Position numbers and translations under genes: made by a program. Positions 6,171 to 12,765 of a DNA stretch of 13,454 bases are shown here, piece after piece. The notes beneath the pieces were generated by a model. It did no database searches. It saw nothing but the letters and a program-made list of their open reading frames with translations, and was not told the origin of the DNA. Position 1 is the first letter of the stretch, and every line of letters begins with the position of its first letter. The stretch is from Lachnospiraceae bacterium UBA3732 (lineage in GTDB: Bacteria > Bacillota > Clostridia > Lachnospirales > Lachnospiraceae), in assembly GCA_002372545.1 (NCBI GenBank), contig DFHD01000073.1, forward strand, positions 41,943-55,396. The letters run 5' to 3'.

Positions 6171-8210
6171 TTGGAACGCAGGAAGAAAAGCAAAATAAAA
6201 AGCAAAATGAAACGGGGAGGAAGATGGATAGCCTGGATGCTGTGTTTTGCCATGGTCTTCAGTCTGGCTGCCTGCGGAAAGAAAACAGAAGAGAAGAAAG
6301 AGACCGGAGAAACCACAGAAGGAGCTGCACCGGCCCAGGTCGATCCGGAAATCGAAGAGATCCTGAGCAGTATGTCCACAAGAGATAAGGTGGAGCAGAT
6401 GATGATCGTGTCCTACCGGATCTGGAAGCAGGTTCCGGGTGATACGGATATCAATTCTTCGGTGGAGAATGCCGATGAGGAGATTCCCGAGATCGAGATC
6501 ACGGAGCTGAACGGTGTTTTTCGTGAGGACATTAGGGTCCATCATTACGGCGGCACTCTGCTCTTTTCCGAGAACTGCCGGACAGCAGAGCAGACGCTGA
6601 AGCTGGTGGCGGATATCCAGAAGACCAACCAGGAGGGCGGCGGATATCCGATGATCGTGGCTGCCGATCAGGAAGGCGGAAATATCAGCCGTCTGGATTT
6701 CGGTACCTATGGCGTGGGAAATATGCTGCTGGCGGCAACCGGAGATCCGGAGAATGCAAGGGAAATGGCTTCGATCTATGGTAAGGAGCTTGGCCTCCTG
6801 GGCATCAATACGGATTTTGCACCGGTTATGGACGTGAATAATAATCCCAATAATCCGGTGATCGGCAACCGTTCCTTCTCCGACTCACCCGAGCTGGTTG
6901 CGGAGTACGGAACGGCTTACCTTAGCGGACTTCATGAAACAGGGACAATAGCGACTCTGAAGCATTTTCCCGGACACGGGAATACCGATACAGACAGTCA
7001 TACCGGTTTCCCCTGCATAAACAGAAGTCTGGATGAACTGAAGGCGTTTGAACTGGTTCCCTTCCAGAAAGCAATCGACAGCGGTGCGGATATGGTCATG
7101 ACGGCGCATATCCAGTATCCGCAGATTGAAACGGAAACCTATACATCAATCTCTACCGGAGAGAAGATTTATATTCCGGCTACAATGAGTCACACCATTC
7201 TGACCGATGTTCTGCGTAACGATATGGGCTTCCGGGGCGTTGTGGTCACCGATGCGCTGGATATGGCAGCGATTTCGGAGAATTTTTCGGACGATGATGT
7301 GGTGACCATGACCATTAATGCCGGCGCCGACATGCTTATCCTGCCCATCATTACAGATTCTGCTGTTCTGGATCGGGTGAGGAGAATGACAGATTCGGCG
7401 GTCAGCCTTACGGAAAAGGGAATCATCGATCCGGAGCGGGTGGATGCTTCCGTAAGAAGGATCCTGACGCTGAAGAAGAAGTACGGCCTTCTTGAAAAGA
7501 AGGATTTTACGGTAACGGACGAGATGATCAGTGCGGCGAAGAGCGGCGTCGGAAGTAAGGAAAGCCGGGAGGCGGCATGGACGATCGCGGAAAAGGGTCT
7601 GACATTGGTGAAGTCTGACAGCGATTCATTCCCGATCAGGCTTCAGGAGGGTGAAAAGGCACTTATCCTCTTTGGAGATTGCTGCGGAAGCCGCGTGGGC
7701 ACAGGGGAATATGCGCTGAACAGGCTGAAGGACGGAGGAACGCTTCAGGATACCACTGCGGTTACCGTGATGCTGAACGATTCCGAAAATGAAGAGGAAT
7801 GCCTGAAGGCGGCCAATGAGGCGGATCATGTGATCCTTGTGCATAGAACCTATGATGCGGACAACATGAATCCGAATACGGAAAACGGCCTTTCTTCCGC
7901 CGTATTCGATAAGATCATTGCCGCAAGGCATGAGGCGGGAAAAAAGGTGATCGTTGTGACCATGCAGCTGCCCTACGATGCGGCACGGTTCCCCGATGCA
8001 GATACGCTGATGCTGACATACGATTCCTGCCCCATGCGGGAACTTCCGCCGGAAACCGGTGAAGGGAGCGCCATTGTACCCAATCTGGCAGCCGCATTAT
8101 GTGTATGCTTCGGGCAGGGCGAGGCCGGAGGAAAGCTTCCGGTAAATGTTCCGAGGCTGGATGAGAATTACCAGATGACGGACGAAATCATGTACGAGCG
8201 GGCGCAGTAG
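6171..8210 (+). CDS. nagZ: Lipoprotein beta-N-acetylhexosaminidase, glycoside hydrolase family 3
   Basis: The protein has 679 residues and removes N-acetylglucosamine from muropeptides or related sugars in peptidoglycan turnover. It starts with a basic stretch, a hydrophobic helix and lipobox SLAAC (Cys35), so it is membrane-anchored outside the cell. The GH3 barrel carries DQEGGNISRLD, KHFPGHG (264-270), the NagZ-specific Asp-His pair in DTDSHTGFP (D275, H277) and the nucleophile in VVVTDALDM (D361). A second domain (about 440-679) makes it the long Gram-positive form, like Bacillus subtilis NagZ/YbbD, rather than the short Gram-negative enzyme. The start is TTG 6171, with AGGAGG 8 nt upstream; the ATG at 6207 lacks an SD. 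The leader before it is long and structured. Confidence 0.93.
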   Translation: MERRKKSKIKSKMKRGGRWIAWMLCFAMVFSLAACGKKTEEKKETGETTEGAAPAQVDPEIEEILSSMSTRDKVEQMMIVSYRIWKQVPGDTDINSSVENADEEIPEIEITELNGVFREDIRVHHYGGTLLFSENCRTAEQTLKLVADIQKTNQEGGGYPMIVAADQEGGNISRLDFGTYGVGNMLLAATGDPENAREMASIYGKELGLLGINTDFAPVMDVNNNPNNPVIGNRSFSDSPELVAEYGTAYLSGLHETGTIATLKHFPGHGNTDTDSHTGFPCINRSLDELKAFELVPFQKAIDSGADMVMTAHIQYPQIETETYTSISTGEKIYIPATMSHTILTDVLRNDMGFRGVVVTDALDMAAISENFSDDDVVTMTINAGADMLILPIITDSAVLDRVRRMTDSAVSLTEKGIIDPERVDASVRRILTLKKKYGLLEKKDFTVTDEMISAAKSGVGSKESREAAWTIAEKGLTLVKSDSDSFPIRLQEGEKALILFGDCCGSRVGTGEYALNRLKDGGTLQDTTAVTVMLNDSENEEECLKAANEADHVILVHRTYDADNMNPNTENGLSSAVFDKIIAARHEAGKKVIVVTMQLPYDAARFPDADTLMLTYDSCPMRELPPETGEGSAIVPNLAAALCVCFGQGEAGGKLPVNVPRLDENYQMTDEIMYERAQ

Positions 8211-8224
8211 AGGCGGAAACAGAG

Positions 8225-8243
8225 TCCGGAAGAGGCTTCCGGA
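8225..8243 (+). promoter_or_regulatory. Perfect hairpin in the nagZ-cvfB gap
   Basis: TCCGGAAG (8225-8232) and CTTCCGGA (8236-8243) pair perfectly around AGG. There is no U tract, so it is not a classic terminator. Its 3' arm contains the GGA of a GGAG that lies 2 nt before GTG 8247 and 14 nt before ATG 8259. It could protect the nagZ 3' end or affect translation of the next gene. Confidence 0.5.
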
Positions 8244-8258
8244 GAAGTGCGAGGATAT

Positions 8259-9086
8259 ATGAAGATTGGTGAATGGAATATACTAAAGGCGGATCACCGG
8301 ACAGATGCAGGCATGTACCTTTCCGATGGTGAGACAACAGTGCTTCTTCCCCGGAAGCAGGTTCCGGAGGGGCTTTCGTCCGGACAGGAGCTCAGGGTGT
8401 TTCTGTACAGGGACTCCGAGGACAGACTCATTGCGACGGTTCACGAGCCGCTGATCGAGCTGGGGCAGATGAAAAGACTGAAGGTGAAAAATGTAACGGA
8501 CTTTGGTGCCTTTTTGGACTGGGGTCTGGAACGGGACGTTTTTCTTCCGCACAGGGAGATGACGGCGGAGGTAAAGCCCGGGAAAAGCTATCTGGTGCGG
8601 ATGTATCTGGATAAGACCGGCAGGCTCTCCGTATCCATGAAGCTTTACGGGCATCTGGAGCCCAACACGGTATATGCGAAGAACAGCCGGGTGACCGGTA
8701 CGGTATATGAGCGGAGAAAGGGCTTTGGTGCATTTGTCGCCATTGATGACCGCTATGCGGGACTGATCCATGAAAGCGAGATCTTTGACCGGATCGAAGT
8801 GGGTGATATCGTGACCTGCCGGATAGTGAATACCCGTGAGGATGGCAAGACGGATCTGGCTATGCGGGAGGAAATACCCAGGCAGATGGAGGAGGACGCA
8901 GAACTTCTTCTCCGGGTGATCGAAAGCTATGGCGGCGTGCTTCCCTTTGGAGAAAAGGCGGATTCGGACAGGATCAGAAAAGAATTTGGCATCAGTAAGA
9001 ATGCTTTTAAGCGGGCTGTTGGACATCTTCTGAAGGAAGGAAAGGTGGAAACGGGCCCGACTGTGATCAGACTTGTCCGGAAATGA
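8259..9086 (+). CDS. cvfB: CvfB-type S1/winged-helix RNA-binding protein
   Basis: The protein has 276 residues and the CvfB (YitL) layout. An N-terminal S1-like domain (about 1-60, MKIGEWNILKA onward) is followed by a second S1 unit with KVKNVTDFGAFLDWG (about 70-130) and a third with VYERRKGFGAFVAIDD ending DLAMRE (about 145-205). The last part is a C-terminal winged helix (about 215-276, RKEFGISKNAFKRAVGHLLKEGKVE). In staphylococci CvfB binds RNA and affects virulence gene expression; its exact role here is unknown. I prefer ATG 8259 because MKIG is the usual family start, but GTG 8247 is possible. It follows nagZ by under 50 bp and is probably in the same transcript. Confidence 0.88.
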   Translation: MKIGEWNILKADHRTDAGMYLSDGETTVLLPRKQVPEGLSSGQELRVFLYRDSEDRLIATVHEPLIELGQMKRLKVKNVTDFGAFLDWGLERDVFLPHREMTAEVKPGKSYLVRMYLDKTGRLSVSMKLYGHLEPNTVYAKNSRVTGTVYERRKGFGAFVAIDDRYAGLIHESEIFDRIEVGDIVTCRIVNTREDGKTDLAMREEIPRQMEEDAELLLRVIESYGGVLPFGEKADSDRIRKEFGISKNAFKRAVGHLLKEGKVETGPTVIRLVRK

Positions 9087-9113
9087 AGAAGGAATGCATA
9101 TGCTGCCGGGATG

Positions 9114-9208
9114 GCCGGGCGGCGGAAATGATAGCAAAACAGCTGAGATTACGGCCGGGCGGCGGAAATGATTGCAAGATGGCTGAGATTATAGCCGGGC
9201 GGCGGAAA
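9114..9208 (+). repeat. 40-bp direct repeat, 2.4 copies, before ridA
   Basis: Units start at 9114, 9154 and 9194, exactly 40 bp apart, each opening GCCGGGCGGCGGAAA. The first two full units agree at 34 of 40 positions, and the third breaks off after about 15 bp. As 40 is not a multiple of 3, the copies fall in different frames, so the small open frame across them (9083-9274) is not supported as a gene. The function is unknown. Confidence 0.85.
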
Positions 9209-9219
9209 AACGGCGGTAC

Positions 9220-9249
9220 TTCACAAGTACGTAGGATATGTGGTAAAAT
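9220..9249 (+). promoter_or_regulatory. Promoter of ridA
   Basis: TTCACA (9220-9225), an 18-bp spacer and TAAAAT (9244-9249), with TG at 9241-9242 making an extended -10. The -35 overlaps the loop and 3' arm of a small hairpin, GTACTT (9216-9221) with AAGTAC (9225-9230), which might be an operator. Transcription would start near 9256. Confidence 0.6.
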
Positions 9250-9328
9250 ACGCATATGGAACAAATCAGGCTGATCCGGTAACGGATAAAAACAGGGGAT
9301 TAAGAACAGAGAAAAGGGGATAGGTAAA

Positions 9329-9706
9329 ATGAAGGATATTATCAGTACGAAAAATGCACCGGCGGCCATCGGCCCCTACTCCCAGGCAGTGAGAGCGCAG
9401 AGATTGGTTTTCACATCCGGACAGATTGCGATCAATCCGGCTACCAACGCTCTCGTTGAGGGCGGTATTGAGGTACAGACAAGACGGGTTCTGGACAACA
9501 TTTCCGCCATCCTGTCTGCTGCCGGCGTGAATATGGACCAGGTAGTGAAAACGGTGGTCTTTATCAAGGATATGAACGACTTTGCTAAAGTAAACGAGAT
9601 CTATGCGGAGTATTTTACGGGTAATTATCCGGCAAGAAGCTGCGTTGAGGTATCGCGACTGCCCAAGGATGTGCTGATCGAGATCGAGGCAATTGCCGAG
9701 GCGTAA
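9329..9706 (+). CDS. ridA: RidA family enamine/imine deaminase
   Basis: The protein has 125 residues, the standard single-domain RidA length. It hydrolyses reactive enamine/imine intermediates such as 2-aminoacrylate released by PLP enzymes such as threonine/serine dehydratase, and acts as a trimer in the cytoplasm. Diagnostic parts are AIGPYSQAV (Tyr17), the TSGQI strand, and the catalytic PARSCVEV with Arg103 followed by the IEIEAIAE end. A G-rich purine stretch (AAAAGGGGATAGG) precedes the ATG. It has its own promoter, so it is probably a separate unit from cvfB. Confidence 0.95.
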   Translation: MKDIISTKNAPAAIGPYSQAVRAQRLVFTSGQIAINPATNALVEGGIEVQTRRVLDNISAILSAAGVNMDQVVKTVVFIKDMNDFAKVNEIYAEYFTGNYPARSCVEVSRLPKDVLIEIEAIAEA

Positions 9707-9769
9707 GAGTTTTTTCAGATTGTACCATAAAACCGGACGACGGATCCGTATATAGAACAGGAGATCATT

Positions 9770-10327
9770 TTGACTGAGGAAGAATTCAGCCTTTGTATGC
9801 AGCAGATGGCAGCGGGAGACCGGAATGCCTTACAGCGTGTATATCAGGTGTATCTGAATTTCATATTTTCTGTCTGCATGTCCCGGCTGAGACACCGGGA
9901 GTCTGCGGAGGATGTGACTTCGGAGTTTTTTATCCGGCTGTATCAGAATGCCGGGCGATTTCGAAGCGGCTCCGGCCATAAAAGGTGGATGGCCACCATC
10001 GCCGGTAACCTCTGTATCGACTATATGAGGAAAAATGGCAGAGAAATGGCGGTGCTCGACGCCCCTGATGAGGAGGGGAACGTCCGGGAACTCGAAGACA
10101 GCTCCGGCAGCGAAACGGGCAGCGGCTTCGAGCAGCATGTGGAGAACCGTCTGACTCTGGAAAAGGCCATGCAGGTTCTGACGAAGGAACAGCAGGAAAT
10201 CCTCAGTCTGAAGGTCCAGGGCGGCCTTAAGTTCCGCGAAATTGCGGAGATGCTGGGGATGCCCCAGGGAACGGTTTCCTGGCACTATAATGAAGCATTG
10301 AAGAAACTCAGGAGGGTTCTGTCGTGA
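9770..10327 (+). CDS. ECF-subfamily RNA polymerase sigma factor (second copy)
   Basis: The protein has 185 residues. Region 2 is visible from FSLCMQQMAAGDRNALQRVY through ESAEDVTSEFFIRLYQNAGRF to RWMATIAGNLCIDYMRKNGR. Region 4 is visible in LTKEQQEILSLKVQGGLKFREIAEMLGMP with helix GTVSWHYNEALKKLRR. The two are joined by an acidic linker of about 35 residues. The start is TTG 9770, chosen because AGGAG lies 6 nt upstream. The stop overlaps the GTG of the next gene, a sign of translational coupling to the anti-sigma gene. It is only distantly similar to the sigma factor at 4266-4787 and is not a recent duplicate. Confidence 0.92.
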   Translation: MTEEEFSLCMQQMAAGDRNALQRVYQVYLNFIFSVCMSRLRHRESAEDVTSEFFIRLYQNAGRFRSGSGHKRWMATIAGNLCIDYMRKNGREMAVLDAPDEEGNVRELEDSSGSETGSGFEQHVENRLTLEKAMQVLTKEQQEILSLKVQGGLKFREIAEMLGMPQGTVSWHYNEALKKLRRVLS

Positions 10328-11640
10328 AGGATATTCATGATGGAAAACTGAATATGGACTTAACGGATGAAGAGGTAGAGCGTCTTTTTGCCAAAGCCGT
10401 TGAAAAGGATGCGCCGGATCTTTGGGGCAGGATAGCCAGCGGACTGGACCGGGCACTTCCGGAAACGGATGCCTTTTCGGCTGCAGAACAAGCGCCTGCA
10501 GCCGATAAAGCACCTGCGGCCGGAGAGGATGATGGTTTCACTGCTGTTGATGAGACGAAGGACGACGGTTTTACCACCGTGGAAGCTCTGGAACCGGATG
10601 CTGCCGTTGTGAATAGCAGGGCATCCCGGGCAGAGGTGGTGGATTTCGCTGCTGTTGCCGGGGAAAAGAGCGGCGGAGTAAGGCGAGCTGCGTCCAAAGC
10701 ACCGGGAAATGAGCAGGAAACGGCCGTCCTCAGTGCGGCGGACCGGGAAGAAGCCAAAAAAGAGGAAGCGGAGCTGGCGGAAAAGGCCAGAGCGGCAGCC
10801 AGGGAAACCGTCAGGAAAGAGGCTGTGGAACGGGCTAAGGCTGAGCTTCCCACTACCATCCTTCGTGGTTCCGAGGTCCCGGAAGAAAATAAGAAGGACA
10901 GGAAAAAGGTGAGCGGACGGAAGAAGCATGCCATGCATGTCTGGATTCCGGCTATCGCCGCAGCGGCAGTTCTTCTTGCGGCCATTCCCGCCATAAGCCT
11001 TTTTGGCAGGGATAAGGCCGAAAAAAAGAAAAACCGGAATCAGGCGGTTATCGAAGAATCGGAAAATGCTCATCAGCCGAGCCTGAGTGGTGGCGAAAAA
11101 GAAAATTTCACCTATGATGCCTCATATGAGGCTGCTGAAGAGGGCGGCGATAACGTAAAAGAAGAAACTTACGATTCTGCCCAGAACGCGCAGAAACAGG
11201 CTAAGACGGAGGCGGCAACTGTGGCGGCAGTGGAATCGGTAACGGAAGAAGCAGCGGCAGTGGAAGCGGCAACAGAGGCGGCGCAGGAAGATAATAACGG
11301 GGAGAGCACCGGCTCTGCCGGAGGAAAGAATCTGCCCAAGCTGGAGGATTACATCAATTCTCAGGAAACAATCCTGGTCAGCGGAGTTGTTGAGATTGAC
11401 CAGAGCGGCAGGATCGGTCTCAAAGAATATGAATTTGAGCTGGTGCAGAGTGAAGGCGAAAAAACCGGATACGGAGATGTTTATATATCTGATGAGCTGA
11501 AGGAAAAGCTTCCCGTGGTACTTCCGGTTGATGACCCGGATTTTCAGATAAATCTGTCTAAAAGCAGTAATATCTATACTTTCAGCGGAACGCTGGAGAT
11601 GGATGAGGAGGGAAACTTCAGTTTCCATAAAGTGAAATGA
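10324..11640 (+). CDS. Membrane anti-sigma factor with long low-complexity region
   Basis: The protein has 438 residues. The N-terminal 45 residues (LTDEEVERLFAKAVEKDAPDLWGRI) look like the sigma-binding segment seen in clostridial anti-sigma factors. A long Ala/Glu-rich, probably disordered or helical cytoplasmic part follows. The single membrane segment is about 206-226 (WIPAIAAAAVLLAAIPAISL). Outside are another Ala/Glu-rich stretch (EAATEAAQ) and a small compact C-terminal domain of about 100 residues from EDYINSQETILVSGVVEIDQ onward. The GTG start overlaps the sigma stop by 4 nt, with AGGAGG just upstream. The call rests mainly on coupling to the sigma gene and on topology. The signal sensed is unknown. 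Confidence 0.8.
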   Translation: MKDIHDGKLNMDLTDEEVERLFAKAVEKDAPDLWGRIASGLDRALPETDAFSAAEQAPAADKAPAAGEDDGFTAVDETKDDGFTTVEALEPDAAVVNSRASRAEVVDFAAVAGEKSGGVRRAASKAPGNEQETAVLSAADREEAKKEEAELAEKARAAARETVRKEAVERAKAELPTTILRGSEVPEENKKDRKKVSGRKKHAMHVWIPAIAAAAVLLAAIPAISLFGRDKAEKKKNRNQAVIEESENAHQPSLSGGEKENFTYDASYEAAEEGGDNVKEETYDSAQNAQKQAKTEAATVAAVESVTEEAAAVEAATEAAQEDNNGESTGSAGGKNLPKLEDYINSQETILVSGVVEIDQSGRIGLKEYEFELVQSEGEKTGYGDVYISDELKEKLPVVLPVDDPDFQINLSKSSNIYTFSGTLEMDEEGNFSFHKVK

Positions 11641-11641
11641 G

Positions 11642-11740
11642 AGCTTGAAGGATGAGCGGGATACGCTTACCCGACGGGTGCAGGCACTTTGCCCGGATTA
11701 CAAAGTCAATATCACACCGGATGTAGACGCAGCGGATTAA
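11642..11740 (+). pseudogene. C-terminal remnant of a lost gene, possibly a CDF metal transporter
   Basis: An open frame of 32 codons between the anti-sigma stop and TAA 11738-11740 reads SLKDERDTLTRRVQAL, then CPDYKVNITPDVDAAD. The pattern 'helix, Pro-x-Tyr, alternating strand, DxDxxD, stop' is how cytoplasmic domains of many cation diffusion facilitator proteins end, where the strand supports dimerisation. That family link is an inference from pattern alone. Its TAA lies in the loop of a strong terminator, as expected at a real gene end. The frame is closed by TGA at 11633-11635 and has no plausible start, so only the last part remains. Confidence 0.45.
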
Positions 11741-11753
11741 CGCTGCGTCTTCT
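11725..11753 (+). terminator. Rho-independent terminator at 3' end of the remnant
   Basis: AGACGCAGCG (11725-11734) and CGCTGCGTCT (11741-11750) form a perfect 10-bp GC-rich stem around GATTAA, followed by a short pyrimidine tract TCTTCTT overlapping its end. The stop codon of the remnant is inside the loop. It would also end transcription of the sigma/anti-sigma operon. Confidence 0.7.
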
Positions 11754-11805
11754 TGCGCGTAGGAAAGGGAGCATGAGCCATCGGCGGCAAACGAAGTTTG
11801 CAAAC

Positions 11806-12070
11806 CTGCCCGTTCCGGTGCATACACGGCAGCGGAATCTGCCTGCGATTTTCTAAAATCTTCCCAAAACCTTCTGCGAGCTGTATCCGCTCGACTCTAA
11901 CTCGGCGAGCGCCCGGATTCCTTTCGACGGGGACTCCCGCCCCGTCGAAGCAATTGGTGGCGCTCGTTCCTCGGACATTCCCGCTCGCGGACAGCTCGCG
12001 AAGCTTTTCGTTCGATTTTGACGAAAATACGCAGATGCTCCCACTGCCGTGTATGCACCGTGGCGGGCAG
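11806..12070. repeat. 265-bp imperfect palindromic element
   Basis: The ends are inverted. CTGCCCG (11806-11812) faces CGGGCAG (12064-12070) and, after three mismatches, 17 bp from 11816-11832 match 12044-12060 perfectly. Pairing continues inward: CTTC plus GCGAGCTGT (11871-11884) with ACAGCTCGC plus GAAG (11991-12003), CCGC (11887-11890) with GCGG (11987-11990), CGAGCGCC (11906-11913) with GGCGCTCG (11959-11966), and a centre of TTCGACGGGG (11923-11932) with CCCCGTCGAA (11940-11949) around a 7-nt loop. Either strand could fold into one long interrupted hairpin. It has no convincing coding sequence. A short hairpin GCAAAC-GAA-GTTTGC (11787-11801) borders the left end. It may be a MITE- or REP-like repeat or a structured RNA; I do not recognise a named family. 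Confidence 0.8.
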
Positions 12071-12090
12071 AAAGGAGTGCCCACATGGTC

Positions 12091-12127
12091 GCCTGGCAGT
12101 TGGCCGGTATGCACCGGAGCGGGTAGG
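12091..12127 (-). repeat. Extra copy of the palindrome's arm end
   Basis: The reverse complement of 12104-12127 reads CCTACCCGCTCCGGTGCATA then CCGG. This closely matches the left arm end at 11805-11827 (CCTGCCCGTTCCGGTGCATA), with likely weaker similarity back to 12091. It is in the same orientation as the right arm and about 57 bp further out. It suggests a decayed second element or a compound end. Confidence 0.6.
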
Positions 12128-12149
12128 ATTGACACAGAAAAACAATACC

Positions 12150-12200
12150 TTGCAATGCACGTGGTTATATGCTACTATATATAGTTAGATATAGCTAACT
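12150..12200 (+). promoter_or_regulatory. Promoter with overlapping metalloregulator-like dyad
   Basis: TTGCAA (12150-12155), a 17-bp spacer and TACTAT (12173-12178), with TG at 12170-12171, form a plausible promoter. AGTTAG (12183-12188) and CTAACT (12195-12200) form an inverted repeat over the expected start site, with core TTAG-N6-CTAA. This core resembles DtxR/IdeR/MntR-type boxes. A 12-bp palindrome ACTATATATAGT (12174-12185) also overlaps the -10. Binding here would block transcription of the HMA and probably ZIP genes. The regulator is not in the window. Confidence 0.5.
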
Positions 12201-12253
12201 GTGTTAGGCAATAGTCAGATAGGGGAAAGACATGAAAAGAAAGGATACCTGAT

Positions 12254-12631
12254 ATGAGTTCTGTTGTTTCCACAACGATCATTGTCGTTATACTGATCAT
12301 TATACTCTTTTTTGCTGTAAAGAATTCCCTTCCCCATTTTCGCGGCGAGGGAGGCTGCTGCGGAGGGGATGCGCAGGAAAAGCGGATCAAGCCGGCAAAG
12401 CTGGAGCATGTGATCGAAGAGAAGGTTATTTCCATAGAGGGAATGCATTGCGAAAACTGCACCCGGAGAGTACAGAACGCACTGAACAGCCTGGATGGGG
12501 TCAGTGCGAAGGTTTCCGGAGAGAGGAAGGAAGCAGTGGTCAAGCTGGGACGTGAGCTGAGCGACAGTGAGCTTTCCGACCTGATCACCGGTCTCGGCTA
12601 CCGAGTCGTGTCGGTAGAAACCAGGCACTGA
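12254..12631 (+). CDS. Membrane-anchored heavy-metal-associated (HMA) domain protein
   Basis: The protein has 125 residues. Residues 7-22 form one hydrophobic segment (TTIIVVILIIILFFAV). A basic turn and GEGGCCGG with Cys35-Cys36 follow, and then an HMA fold from about 57 to 125 with the metal motif GMHCENC (Cys66, Cys69). HMA domains bind soft or transition metals such as Cu(I), Zn or Cd and pass them to ATPases or act as chaperones. Here the domain is tethered to the membrane instead of being part of an ATPase. The segment before it, a short N-terminal helix plus CCGG, recalls the small Cys-rich proteins found with FeoB. An operator-like dyad precedes it and a ZIP transporter gene follows, so a role in metal handling with that transporter is likely. 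AAAGG lies before the ATG. Confidence 0.85.
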   Translation: MSSVVSTTIIVVILIIILFFAVKNSLPHFRGEGGCCGGDAQEKRIKPAKLEHVIEEKVISIEGMHCENCTRRVQNALNSLDGVSAKVSGERKEAVVKLGRELSDSELSDLITGLGYRVVSVETRH

Positions 12632-12637
12632 AGTTCA

Positions 12638-12694
12638 CCGGTCCCGGTTGCCGTGCCGTTTTTAAGCTTTGAAACGGCAATGTCGGTTGACCGG
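12638..12694 (+). promoter_or_regulatory. Long imperfect hairpin between the HMA and ZIP genes
   Basis: CCGGTC (12638-12643) and GACCGG (12689-12694) are outer arms. TGCCGTTT (12654-12661) and AAACGGCA (12672-12679) form an inner 8-bp stem. There is no U tract behind it, so it is more likely an intercistronic processing or attenuating structure than a terminator. Confidence 0.45.
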
Positions 12695-12765
12695 AAAGAC
12701 GTTTGATCCGGATCGAAGCCGGGAACCGGATATGATCTGACATAAAATGCAAGAAGGAATTAACA

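Noticed and set aside
8283..9137. Long minus-strand frame opposite cvfB
   Set aside because: It is a shadow of cvfB, whose S1 motifs are clear. The antisense product has no recognisable motif and no SD.
9083..9274. Plus-strand frame of 63 codons over the 40-bp repeats
   Set aside because: The repeat unit is not a multiple of three, so the copies are read in different frames. There is no SD and the ridA promoter lies inside it.
10335..11073. Two long minus-strand frames opposite the second anti-sigma gene
   Set aside because: They come from the Ala/Glu-rich low-complexity codons read in reverse and give Ser/Ala- or Phe/Arg-rich nonsense.
11806..12070. Palindromic element as a CRISPR array or integron attC site
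   Set aside because: There are no regularly spaced direct repeats with unique spacers, and at 265 bp it is longer than typical attC sites and lacks a visible integron-type cassette gene.
11737..12184. Several overlapping frames of 87-132 codons on both strands in the palindromic region
   Set aside because: They arise because a GC-rich inverted repeat stays open in many frames. None has an SD, and their products are mirror readings of the two arms.
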